Source: DAOTTX01 sp034437515
Lineage (GTDB): Bacteria; Chloroflexota; Anaerolineae; Aggregatilineales; Phototrophicaceae
Assembly: GCA_034437515.1 (NCBI GenBank)
Contig: DAOTTX010000294.1
Span: 1 to 34,349 of the forward strand
Reading direction: 5' to 3'
Length of the DNA: 34,349 nt
Below, piece by piece: positions 1-7,823 of this stretch. How positions within the stretch are numbered: position 1 is the stretch's first letter; every line of letters begins with the position of its first letter. Position numbers and translations under genes: made by a program. The notes under the pieces were generated by a model. It did not search any database. It was not told where the DNA came from and saw nothing but the letters and a program-made list of their open reading frames with translations.

Positions 1-2
1 AC

Positions 3-1412
3 GAGCCACCCGCCGATATGTCCTTTGAGAACCCCGGCACCAACCCCTTTCTTGATACCGCTGACGACAACCTGAGCACCTTCGCGCTGGACGTGGACAC
101 CGCTTCCTATACCGTCGCTCGCAATTACCTGCTCAGTCGTGAACTTTTGCCGCCAGCAGACGCCATTCGTCCCGAAGAATTTGTCAACTATTTCGACGCT
201 GGCTACGACTCGCCGGGCGGTGATGACGCCTTCGCCATCTATTTGGATGCCGCGCCCGCGCCCTTCGGCTTTGAAGATCACCAACTGCTGCGCGTCGGCA
301 TTCAGGGGCGCTATGTCGCGCCGGAAGACCGCGACCCGGTGTTTCTGGTCTTCGTGATCGACGTTTCCGGCAGCATGGACATGGAAAACCGTCTCGGTCT
401 GGTCAAGGAATCGCTGTCGCTGCTGCTCGACGAACTGCGTGAGGACGACCGCATCGGTATCGTGGTCTACTCGGATAACAGCCGTGCGGTATTGCAACCG
501 ACCCCCGCCAGCGAACGCACCACCATCGACGCCGCCATCAACACGCTACGTCCCGAAGGCAGCACCAACGTGCAGGCCGGGTTGCAGATCGGCTATGACA
601 TGGCGACCGAGAACATGCGCGAGGGCGAAAACACCCGCGTGGTCGTGTTGAGTGACGGCGTCGCCAACGTCGGCATCACCGAAGGCAGCGCCATGCTGAA
701 GACCATCGAGGCCAGCGTGGAACAGGGCGTGACACTCAGTACCATCGGCTTCGGCCTGGGCAACTATAACGATGTGCTGATGGAAGAACTCGCCAACAAC
801 GGCGACGGTAACTATTATTACGTCGATGAGATCAAGGCGGCGCGGCGGGTGTTCGTGCATAACCTGACCGGGACGCTGCAAGTCATCGGTTACGACGCCA
901 AGATTCAAGTGGATTTTAACCCCGATGTGACCGACCGCTACCGCTTGATCGGCTACGAGAATCGCGCCATCGCCGATGAAGACTTCCGCAATGATGAGGT
1001 CGATGCTGGCGAGGTCGGCGCGGGGCAGAGTGTGACCGCGCTTTACGAACTGGCCTACGAGGACGGCGAGGCCGGTCAGCGTGTGGCGGCAGATGACGTG
1101 ATCGCAACGGTTTACGTCCGTTATGAGGACGCCGAAACCCGCGAAGTCGTGGAGATCAGCCGGTCAATCCGTGTGGAGGACGTGCTGGCGGACATCGAAG
1201 ACGCCCCGGCGACTTTCCGGTTGCACGCGGCGGTCGTGGAGTTCGCCGAATTACTACGGGGTAGCTTCTGGGCGGAAGACGGCACTTACGGCAATGTGCT
1301 ACGGCTGGCGGAGTCCGCGCAGGCTGACCTGAACGGTGATGCCACGCTTACCGAAGACGTAGACGAGTTCGTGGCGATGGTACGCAGCGCCATCCGTGCC
1401 GAGGATCAATAG
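3..1412 (+). CDS. VWA-domain protein of the YfbK type, 5' end outside window
   Basis: The reading frame is open to the left edge, and the residues just before the first internal ATG (position 18) continue the family's usual N-terminal sequence, so the gene very probably begins upstream of the window. Counting from that ATG, residues 1-62 match the von Willebrand N-terminal region (NPF, LSTFALDVDTASY, EEFVNYFD). Residues 108-280 form the VWA domain with a MIDAS-type metal motif DVSGS at 115-119. The C-terminal 150 or so residues resemble the DUF3520 region found in YfbK ('Ca-activated chloride channel homolog') proteins. Family members are exported or lipid-anchored envelope proteins; the export signal would lie in the missing part. 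The molecular role is not established. Two hairpins follow the stop. The family call is firm; the function is not. Confidence 0.9.
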   Translation, partial: EPPADMSFENPGTNPFLDTADDNLSTFALDVDTASYTVARNYLLSRELLPPADAIRPEEFVNYFDAGYDSPGGDDAFAIYLDAAPAPFGFEDHQLLRVGIQGRYVAPEDRDPVFLVFVIDVSGSMDMENRLGLVKESLSLLLDELREDDRIGIVVYSDNSRAVLQPTPASERTTIDAAINTLRPEGSTNVQAGLQIGYDMATENMREGENTRVVVLSDGVANVGITEGSAMLKTIEASVEQGVTLSTIGFGLGNYNDVLMEELANNGDGNYYYVDEIKAARRVFVHNLTGTLQVIGYDAKIQVDFNPDVTDRYRLIGYENRAIADEDFRNDEVDAGEVGAGQSVTALYELAYEDGEAGQRVAADDVIATVYVRYEDAETREVVEISRSIRVEDVLADIEDAPATFRLHAAVVEFAELLRGSFWAEDGTYGNVLRLAESAQADLNGDATLTEDVDEFVAMVRSAIRAEDQ

Positions 1413-1438
1413 CGCAGCCAACGTGTTCTGCGTGCCGG

Positions 1439-1500
1439 GTGCCGCGTGCTACACGCGGCACCTTCGGCGTAACCGGCGCTGATAAATCAGCCGGTTACGC
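1439..1500. terminator. Two tandem hairpins between convergent genes
   Basis: A perfect 10-bp stem (1439-1448 with 1452-1461, 3-nt loop) is followed by a perfect 11-bp stem (1467-1477 with 1490-1500). The pair fills the 91-bp gap between the stop codons of the VWA gene (plus) and the mannosyltransferase gene (minus), so it probably ends transcription from both sides. There is no long T tract, so Rho-independent action is inferred from position and stem quality. Confidence 0.6.
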
Positions 1501-1503
1501 ATT

Positions 1504-2289
1504 CTACTCGACTTCTGTGATGAGTGGTGTGGTCTCGTAGGGGGTGGTGCGGCGCATCAAGGGGTTGAGTGTGTGGTGCCGCTGCCGGATCGACCAGACA
1601 CGCAGCGCCGCCTCCAGCGCGATCTTAGAATCCATCTTGGATTCGCCCCGCTGCCGGTCTGGGAAGTGGATCGGCACTTCGACCACCTTGTATCCCAACC
1701 GCACCGCACAATAGGCCATTTCGACCTGAAAGACGTAACCGCTGCTTTGCACCCGGTCGAGGTCGAGGCCGGTCAGTGTGCTGGCTCGCCACAGACGATA
1801 GCCGCCAGTCGCGTCATACACCGGGATGTGCAAAATGGTCGGCACATACAGCCGGTTGGCCCACCAGCTCAGCAACTTGCGATAGACCCCCCACGACGGA
1901 TCAACACTGCCGCCGCGCACAAAACGTGACCCCAGCACCATGTCCCCGCCGCTTTCGAGCGTCTCAATCATCTGCGGGATGTACTTTGGTTGGTGAGAAA
2001 AGTCAGCATCCATTTGCAGCACGTAATCCGCGCCGAGCGCGAGTGCCTGCTTGAACCCCGCCCGGTAAGACGGCCCTAACCCGGTCTTTGCCGCCCGATG
2101 CAGCACATGCACCCGTCCGGGGTGTTGGGTGGCGAGTTGATCGGCGAGTTGTCCGGTGCCGTCGGGGGAGTTGTCATCGACGACCAGGATCTCCAGGTCG
2201 GTGACGGGTAAAGCGAAAAGCGCCTCGACCATCAACGGGAGGTTTTCGCGTTCGTTGTAAGTTGGGATTACGACAATGGTTTTTGGCAT
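1504..2289 (-). CDS. Polyprenol-phosphate mannosyltransferase (DPM1-like, GT2)
   Basis: This 261-residue family 2 glycosyltransferase has the dolichol/polyprenol monophosphomannose synthase pattern. It has IPTYNERENLP at residues 8-18, VVDDNSPDGT at 36-45, the DxD-type metal and nucleotide-sugar site DADFS at 94-98, then GSRFVRGG and a YRLWR segment. Such enzymes transfer mannose from GDP-mannose to a lipid phosphate at the inner membrane face, giving a donor for glycolipids or protein glycosylation. The length matches the short, soluble DPM1 form, with no C-terminal membrane (GtrA-like) domain. It is the last minus-strand gene before the convergent VWA gene. Mannose as the transferred sugar is inferred from family resemblance; glucose is possible. 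Confidence 0.85.
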   Translation of the reverse strand: MPKTIVVIPTYNERENLPLMVEALFALPVTDLEILVVDDNSPDGTGQLADQLATQHPGRVHVLHRAAKTGLGPSYRAGFKQALALGADYVLQMDADFSHQPKYIPQMIETLESGGDMVLGSRFVRGGSVDPSWGVYRKLLSWWANRLYVPTILHIPVYDATGGYRLWRASTLTGLDLDRVQSSGYVFQVEMAYCAVRLGYKVVEVPIHFPDRQRGESKMDSKIALEAALRVWSIRQRHHTLNPLMRRTTPYETTPLITEVE

Positions 2290-2361
2290 ACGAACAGCAT
2301 CCAGCTTAATTAATTCTGAATGCTCAGTTTAGAGGATGGCTTGGGACGTTGCAAGTGCAGG

Positions 2362-2862
2362 TTAATTCGCCATGATTTGATAGAGCAGGTCGAGCACCGC
2401 CTCGCGCACGGTGTGTAATTGGGTCGCCACACACGGGACAATATGAATTTCATCGGGGATGCCCAACCCCATCCGAATGTCCTCGACGCGCCAGGCCTGT
2501 GATTGATCTTGTTTGTTGGCGACCAGCAGCACGGGCACCTTCGGGTGAAAGACCCGCGTGGTCTGCAACACACTGACCATCTCACCGAAATCTTCGGAGC
2601 GCACGCTATCCGCGACCACGATAAAACCATCGGTGTCGATATACTCGATGATCTCACGGCACCACATGAAGTCAAAGTTGGCCTGTGGCGGCGGTTCGAT
2701 GAAGCGCACTTGCAAGCTGTCGTCCACATCAATGTAGGTGGAGCGCCAGCCGTCTGTTTCTTCGCGGTTGGCGTTCAGTGCTTCGACGAAAGACGACTTC
2801 CCGCTGCTAGGTAAGCCGAGCACGAGAATCTCAATAATTTGTATATCAACACCGGCAGACAT
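2362..2862 (-). CDS. Small Arf/MglA-like GTPase with atypical G3 motif
   Basis: This 166-residue single-domain P-loop GTPase has a Walker A/G1 motif GLPSSGKS at residues 16-23 and a G4 motif NKQD at 116-119. The G3 position, normally DxxG, reads EPPP around residues 56-59, so the aspartate and glycine that help hold magnesium and the gamma-phosphate are absent. It belongs to the prokaryotic small-GTPase group related to MglA, Arf and SRPRB, which act as polarity or signalling switches with a GAP or exchange partner. No roadblock-domain partner lies next to it. The ATG at 2862 is preceded by AGAGGA with a good spacer. It follows fbp by about 100 bp on the same strand, but co-transcription is uncertain. 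GTP binding is likely; normal hydrolysis is doubtful. Confidence 0.8.
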   Translation of the reverse strand: MSAGVDIQIIEILVLGLPSSGKSSFVEALNANREETDGWRSTYIDVDDSLQVRFIEPPPQANFDFMWCREIIEYIDTDGFIVVADSVRSEDFGEMVSVLQTTRVFHPKVPVLLVANKQDQSQAWRVEDIRMGLGIPDEIHIVPCVATQLHTVREAVLDLLYQIMAN

Positions 2863-2967
2863 AGACGTCCTCTAAATGATAAAACTGTATTCTCCTAAGA
2901 GTGTATCATGAACATTGTTAACCGATTTATAACATTGCTGGATTGTGACAACATTTTCGGATTCTGT

Positions 2968-4035
2968 TTAGGTTTGCTGGATTTTTTTCTCACGATACGG
3001 GCGGTAAGCCTTGATCCAATCCTGATCGATCTCACGGATGAAGTCCTCGGCCTTCTCTACGAGTGAGCGATTGCCGATGAAAAGCGGGGTGCGCTGGTGC
3101 AGTTCGTGTGGTTCGATGTCGAGGATGCTGCCGACTCCGTCGGAAGCGTAGCCGCCCGCTTGCTCCGCGATGAACGCCAACGCCTGTGACTCGTACATCA
3201 ACCGCAGCTTGCCATAGGGCTTTTTCTTGTCTTTGAGTGTGCCGGGATAGAGGAACACCCCACCGCGCAGCAGGTTCCGGTGGAAGTCCGCGACCATCGA
3301 GCCGATGTAGCGGTTGCCGAGTGGTTTGCCGCCCTCGCCATAGATGCCCTGCAACCATTTGACGTAACGCCGCACACCGGGCGTCCACTCTTTTTCGTAG
3401 CTGTGGTTGACGCTGTAGTAATTGGGCGGGTGCGGGAGGCGAATATCGGGGTGGCTGATCAGGAACTCACCGAGGGAGTTATCCAGCGTGAAACCGTGTA
3501 CGCCCTGTCCGGTCGTGTAGACCATCATCGTGCTAGAACCGTATAGGACATATCCCGCCGCAGCCAGCCGTCGCCCCGGTTGCAGCATGTCCTCCATGGT
3601 GCCGTGTGTGCCGGTGGTGATCTTGCGATGGATCGAGAAAATTGTACCGATAGAGACGTTAACATCAATGTTCGATGAACCGTCCAGCGGGTCGAACAGC
3701 AGCACATACTTGCCGGTGTCATAGTGCGGCGGGATGTCGAGGATGCTCTCGTGTTCTTCGGAGGCCATCCCCGCCAGCCTGCCGGTGTGGTCGTTCAGGC
3801 GAAAGATGGTTTCGTCGGCGAAGACGTCCAGCTTTTGCTGGCGCTCCCCATGCACATTTTCGTCCCCGGCTTCACCGAGGATGTCAGCCAACCCGGCGCG
3901 GTTGGTCTCTCGTGAGATAATCTTGGCGCTCAGGGCGATGTCATACAACAAGCTGGTAAAAACGCCGGTCGCGGTAGGGTATTTTTTCTGTTGGTCTAAA
4001 ATGTGACGCTCGATGGTCACGATGGGGGAGGACAT
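2968..4035 (-). CDS. fbp: Class 1 fructose-1,6-bisphosphatase
   Basis: The 355-residue protein hydrolyses fructose 1,6-bisphosphate to fructose 6-phosphate, the committed step of gluconeogenesis and a Calvin-cycle reaction, in the cytoplasm with magnesium. Diagnostic features are the metal-binding EE pair at residues 93-94 (SEEHE), DPLDGSSN at 115-122, and the FBPase signature GKLRLMYE at 275-282, which carries the catalytic lysine. Length is typical for class 1 enzymes with a modest C-terminal extension. The ATG at 4035 is preceded by AAGGAT with a 6-nt spacer. It lies downstream of cysS on the same strand, but a hairpin in between suggests separate units. Confidence 0.96.
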   Translation of the reverse strand: MSSPIVTIERHILDQQKKYPTATGVFTSLLYDIALSAKIISRETNRAGLADILGEAGDENVHGERQQKLDVFADETIFRLNDHTGRLAGMASEEHESILDIPPHYDTGKYVLLFDPLDGSSNIDVNVSIGTIFSIHRKITTGTHGTMEDMLQPGRRLAAAGYVLYGSSTMMVYTTGQGVHGFTLDNSLGEFLISHPDIRLPHPPNYYSVNHSYEKEWTPGVRRYVKWLQGIYGEGGKPLGNRYIGSMVADFHRNLLRGGVFLYPGTLKDKKKPYGKLRLMYESQALAFIAEQAGGYASDGVGSILDIEPHELHQRTPLFIGNRSLVEKAEDFIREIDQDWIKAYRPYREKKIQQT

Positions 4036-4121
4036 TTTAAATCCTTATTTTATGTTTTTAGTTTCGGGTGATGTTTGACGACTATGGGTCACTGAATGCG
4101 GATGAGGCTCCAGATCGGCGT

Positions 4122-4147
4122 AGGGGGCGCGACATCTCGCACCCCCT
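4122..4147 (-). terminator. Hairpin after cysS
   Basis: An 11-bp stem with one mismatch (4122-4132 with 4137-4147) and a 4-nt CATC loop begins 7 bp past the cysS stop codon on the minus strand. It lies between cysS and the fbp leader. There is no T run, so the terminator call rests on stem strength and location. Confidence 0.5.
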
Positions 4148-4153
4148 GACCGC

Positions 4154-5620
4154 TTAGCGGAGCTTCCACACCGTCCCATCCGGGCGATCTTCCAGCATGA
4201 CGCCCGCCGCTGCCAGTTCGTCACGGATGCGGTCGCTGGCAGCGAAGTCTTTGTTCTGCCGCGCTTGCTTGCGCATCTCGATCAGTATCTCGATCAACCT
4301 GGCTTCACGGTCACGGTCGCCGGTATCAGCGGTATCCTCGGTGACGACCACCCCCAACACATCACCGCCCAATTCCTTATAGACGGCGGCGATAGCATCC
4401 AGCGTGGGCCGGTTGACCGGCGCGTCACTGTTGAGCCGTGCGTTGACCTCGCGGGTGAACTCCTGTAAGGCGGCGATGGCCTTCGGTGCGTTGAAGTCGT
4501 CGTCCATCGCCTCGGTGAAGGCCGTCCGCGCCGTCTCGATCTGCGCGGAGAAGGTGTTTTCGCCGTCTGCCGGGGCGTCCCTTTGCATCTGCCGGACGAG
4601 CCGCGCCGCGTTGTTCAGCCGCTCCCAACCGCTCTGCGCCGCGCCCAGTGCATCCGGGCTGTAGGTGACCGGGTTGCTGTAGTGCGCGCTGAACACAAAC
4701 ATACGGATGACTTCGGGCCGGTACTCCGAAAACGCCTGTCTGAGCGTGACGAAGTTGCCCAGGCTCTTGCCCATCTTGACTGGCACCCCCTCCGCATCGG
4801 CGACGTTGAGCGTGCCCACCAGCATCCAGTAATTGGCGAAGGGGGCGTCGTTGGCGCATTCACTCTGTGCAATCTCGCATTCGTTGTGCGGGAAGATGTT
4901 GTCGAGGCCGCCCCCGTGAATGTCGAACGTCTCGCCGAGGTATTTCTTCGCCATCGCTGAGCATTCGATATGCCAGCCGGGGAAACCCTCACCCCAGGGG
5001 CTATCCCACCGGAGGATGTGTTCGGGTTCGGCCTTCTTCCACAGCGCGAAGTCTTGCGGGTTGCGCTTCTCGCTGCGGACGGCCTCACGGGTGCCCCCGG
5101 CCTGCTGTTCGGGCTTCCGGTTGGAGAGCTTGCCGTAATCTGGATCGGTGGTCACGTCGAAGTAGACGCTGCCGTCGCATTCGTAAGCGTGGTCTTTTTC
5201 GATCAACGTTTCGACCATCTTGATCTGTTCGGGGATGTGCCCGCTGGCACGCGGCGAAATATCCGGGCGCAGCACACCGAGCGCGTCCATATCCGCGAAG
5301 AAGCTGCGGGTGTATGTTTCCACAAGTTGCATGGGCTTGGCCTGTATCTGCCGTGCCCGTTTGAGGATCTTGTCGTCGCCCTGGTCGGCGTCGTCGGTCA
5401 GATGCCCGACATCGGTGATGTTCTGCACGTAAAGCACATCATAGCCGCTGTGACGCAGCCAGCGCACCACCAGGTCAAACGAGACGTAAGAGCGGGCATG
5501 GCCCAGGTGCGCGTGGTCGTAGACGGTCGGCCCGCACACATACATATTGATGCGGCCCGGTTCAATCGGTTTGAATGCCTGTTTTTCGCGTCCGAGGACG
5601 TTGAAGATTTTTAAAGACAT
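4154..5620 (-). CDS. cysS: Cysteinyl-tRNA synthetase
   Basis: This class I aminoacyl-tRNA synthetase (488 residues, usual size for bacterial CysRS) charges tRNA-Cys with cysteine. The N-terminus has CGPTVYD at 29-35, the HIGH-type motif HLGH at 38-41, and the KMSKS-type loop KMGKS at 282-286. Zinc ligands expected from the E. coli enzyme are present at C29, C220, H245 and E249. The C-terminal 140 residues form the usual helical anticodon-binding region ending in DRPDGTVWK. The ATG at 5620 has AAAGGA six bases upstream. No T-box-like leader is present; the leader instead holds short inverted repeats. Confidence 0.97.
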   Translation of the reverse strand: MSLKIFNVLGREKQAFKPIEPGRINMYVCGPTVYDHAHLGHARSYVSFDLVVRWLRHSGYDVLYVQNITDVGHLTDDADQGDDKILKRARQIQAKPMQLVETYTRSFFADMDALGVLRPDISPRASGHIPEQIKMVETLIEKDHAYECDGSVYFDVTTDPDYGKLSNRKPEQQAGGTREAVRSEKRNPQDFALWKKAEPEHILRWDSPWGEGFPGWHIECSAMAKKYLGETFDIHGGGLDNIFPHNECEIAQSECANDAPFANYWMLVGTLNVADAEGVPVKMGKSLGNFVTLRQAFSEYRPEVIRMFVFSAHYSNPVTYSPDALGAAQSGWERLNNAARLVRQMQRDAPADGENTFSAQIETARTAFTEAMDDDFNAPKAIAALQEFTREVNARLNSDAPVNRPTLDAIAAVYKELGGDVLGVVVTEDTADTGDRDREARLIEILIEMRKQARQNKDFAASDRIRDELAAAGVMLEDRPDGTVWKLR

Positions 5621-5642
5621 GCTGTTCCTTTCGCTTTCAATG

Positions 5643-5688
5643 TGTTGTCAGTTGGCTGAACGGTGTACGTACATCTAGCACGACAACA
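5643..5688. promoter_or_regulatory. Nested inverted repeats upstream of cysS
   Basis: A perfect 10-bp palindrome TGTACGTACA at 5664-5673 sits between the arms TGTTGTC (5643-5649) and GACAACA (5682-5688), which are inverted relative to each other. The block lies 23-68 bp upstream of the cysS start, where an operator could act. The palindrome is short enough to occur by chance, so this is a weak call. Confidence 0.25.
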
Positions 5689-5696
5689 TCGCGGGT

Positions 5697-5733
5697 AGGC
5701 GTGTGTGTGCCACGACCGGTGGCACACACGCCT
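5697..5733 (-). terminator. Hairpin after the PIN-TRAM gene
   Basis: A long GC-rich hairpin pairs 5697-5713 with 5719-5733, with one GT bulge in the left arm and a 5-nt loop. It lies 53 bp beyond the stop of the minus-strand PIN-TRAM gene and just before the cysS leader. No T tract follows. It probably separates the two units. Confidence 0.55.
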
Positions 5734-5785
5734 GACGTAGTTCAGTTGATAGCGATGGGAACGGGTTTGATTTACCACGTTAATC

Positions 5786-6844
5786 CTACTTTCGGTCCGA
5801 CTTGGGCACGGCGAAGATCATTCGCCCGGCCTCACGGTTAATCAATTTGGTGACCTCGACCGTAAGCGTGCGGTCCATATAGTTGCGTCCGCTTTCCACG
5901 ACGACCATTGTGCCGTCATCTAGATAGCCGACACCCTGACCGGGGTCGGTGCCTTCCTGGATGATGCGAAGTGCGAACGACTCGCCGGGGATGTACGCTG
6001 CACGGACGGCGTTCGCCAGCAGGTTGATGTTCAACACATTCGCCCCGCGCCCCTCGGCGACTTTGCTCAACGGGAAGTCATTGGTCACCAGAAAAGCGTT
6101 CATCTGCAAGGCGAGTACCACCAGCTTATCATCGACCTCGGTTTCGCCTTCGACGTCATCGTCGATGATCTTCACCACCGCGACGTTATTACGTTGTAGC
6201 TCGTTGACCTTCATCAGACCACGCCGCCCCCGGTTACGCCGCAGCGTGTCGGACGAATCCGCGACCTGATGCAGTTCGGTCAGCACAAATTTCGGGATAA
6301 GCATCGTCCCACCTAAAAAGCCGGTGCGGGAAATATCCACGATGCGACCATCAATTAACACACTGGTATCGAGCAACAATTGCCGGCTGCCCTGCATGGT
6401 CAACGCCTGGCCCCGGTTGACCCCGGTTTGCTCACCGAAGGTATCCAGCATTTCACGCGCTCGAACCCTAAAGACCGTGATGCCCAGGTAAGCGGCGACG
6501 ACCGTCACGATGGACGGCGCGTAGTCCCCAAAAGCGCCGGGGAGCTGTGCCAGGGGGTAGGCGGCGAACAAGGCCATGAGCAGGCCGATCGCCCCCCCCA
6601 GCAGCGCCATAAGAAACAACTCAATCGGCAGTTCTTTGATGCTCTGGTTGGTGTAGCGTAACGGCCTGACTGTGATCCAGGGTGTCATCACCAGGCCGAA
6701 CAACGCACCGACCAGCCCGAAGATAAATGAGGTGGCGTCAGCGGGGAGTGCCAGCGGATCAGCCGCATCAACACCGATGCGTGCCCCGACCAATGTGAAA
6801 ACGAACATCCCGACGATGCGGGACACAAATTCAGCGGTTGTCAT
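5786..6844 (-). CDS. Membrane PIN-TRAM domain protein (YacL type)
   Basis: The 352-residue protein has four hydrophobic segments near residues 7-25, 39-57, 73-95 and 109-126. A PIN nuclease fold follows at about 156-270, and a TRAM nucleic-acid-binding domain at about 285-345. PIN active-site acids are visible: D159 in LLDTSVLIDGR, E190 in LTELHQ, D238/D239 in EVDDKLV and D256 in VTNDFPL. This order matches Bacillus YacL, a conserved PIN/TRAM membrane protein whose RNase activity is expected from the fold; its substrate is not known here. The ATG at 6844 has a strong CAGGAGA ribosome-binding site. In many bacteria this gene sits near ispD/ispF or cysS; here it lies just upstream of cysS, which fits. 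Confidence 0.9.
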   Translation of the reverse strand: MTTAEFVSRIVGMFVFTLVGARIGVDAADPLALPADATSFIFGLVGALFGLVMTPWITVRPLRYTNQSIKELPIELFLMALLGGAIGLLMALFAAYPLAQLPGAFGDYAPSIVTVVAAYLGITVFRVRAREMLDTFGEQTGVNRGQALTMQGSRQLLLDTSVLIDGRIVDISRTGFLGGTMLIPKFVLTELHQVADSSDTLRRNRGRRGLMKVNELQRNNVAVVKIIDDDVEGETEVDDKLVVLALQMNAFLVTNDFPLSKVAEGRGANVLNINLLANAVRAAYIPGESFALRIIQEGTDPGQGVGYLDDGTMVVVESGRNYMDRTLTVEVTKLINREAGRMIFAVPKSDRK

Positions 6845-7231
6845 GTTTTTCTCCTGGATTTGCGTACCCCGATTTACCGATAAAACTGGTGGCGCTTCTC
6901 AACGCGAGGGCAGGGCAAATCGCGATAATGAATAGGTGTCACCAGCGGGGACGGGGTAATGAAGAACCCGCGCCACAAAGATGCATACAAAGTATACTTT
7001 CTATGACCAGCAGGTTCAATAGATCGGTGAGAATCTTGGAACTTTACTTTAACGATACAGTGAAGACTCTACTGAAAAAAGGTCATTTTGCCGAAAATTT
7101 GACCCGTTATCACACCACTTTGAACCTCTATGATCCACTTTTTCGAGTCATATTGAGTTCTTTCAGCGGAGTCAGTGAATGGTCTACTAATATAATAGTA
7201 ATGACATCATCGTTTCGCCAATGATCTCGCG

Positions 7232-7381
7232 GTGATTTCCATAAATGTCCAGCTCAGCCGCTCGACAGACGAAAAGCGCCGCCTATACATCATGGATTCC
7301 ATCCAGGATATTGACCAGGTGCTCAACATTCTCTCGGAAGAATCGCTGCGAGATTGGCGCACTCACTACAATCAACGGTAA
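7232..7381 (+). pseudogene. Possible remnant of a protein-coding gene
   Basis: The frame from GTG 7232 to TAA 7381 encodes 49 residues. Its composition looks protein-like: a charged, helix-favouring stretch with DSIQDIDQVLNILSEES and an ending RDWRTHYNQR. An in-frame stop lies at 7202-7204, and neither the GTG nor the internal ATG at 7292 has a clear ribosome-binding site. It could be the 3' end of a decayed gene, a small protein, or chance. I do not recognise the family. Confidence 0.25.
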
Positions 7382-7677
7382 CACTGGCCTCAAGTGCCCC
7401 TTCCTCTGACGTTTCAAATCCGTTATAATAATAAGGTCAAGAGGGTTCACTACGGGCATAAAATTATGATGTGGTTAAATTGCACCTCAAAGCAGCGCCC
7501 ATAAGTTATACTGAAAATGTGGAAACCCAGGGCAATCGCATATGACACGTTTGTGCAATCTGTCGTAGGCAGACACACCGGTCTGTCCCGACAATAGCTG
7601 CGATCATTTGTAGGGGAGCGCACGCTTGTACTCCTCCTGCCCCAAATGCAATTGCCCTATGTGGAAACCGTCATGCG

Positions 7678-7707
7678 TTGTCAACGATAGGTCGAGGATG
7701 ATACAAT
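7678..7707 (+). promoter_or_regulatory. Sigma-70-type promoter candidate
   Basis: TTGTCA at 7678-7683 and TACAAT at 7702-7707 are separated by 18 bp, five of six matches to each consensus hexamer. Transcription would begin near 7714 and read into the acetyltransferase-like gene at 7824, leaving a leader of about 110 nt. Confidence 0.45.
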
Positions 7708-7823
7708 AATATCTGAGATGAAAAGATTCAGTTGCAACCACGAACGTAATCATACCGCTTGGCCCACCTGTTACGACGGTCTGGCTTGTGTTTTCCTGTC
7801 TACGAAAACAAAAGAGTAACCTT

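Larger units (their letters stand above)
6845..7823. other. Gene-poor interval of about 980 bp
   Basis: This stretch separates the divergent PIN-TRAM and acetyltransferase-like genes and is visibly more AT-rich than its flanks. Open frames in it on either strand lack a ribosome-binding site or recognisable protein signature, apart from a 49-codon frame at 7232-7381. A good promoter-like pair lies at 7678-7707. I see no tRNA, insertion-sequence end or CRISPR unit in it. Confidence 0.5.

Noticed and set aside
5621..5785. T-box riboswitch upstream of cysS
   Set aside because: No antiterminator core sequence of the AGGGTGGNACCGCG type and no specifier-stem layout is present; the leader is too short.
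6838..7224. 128-codon plus-strand open frame in the gap after the PIN-TRAM gene
   Set aside because: It begins within the start of the opposite-strand gene, has no ribosome-binding site, and its product lacks the composition of a folded protein or any known motif.
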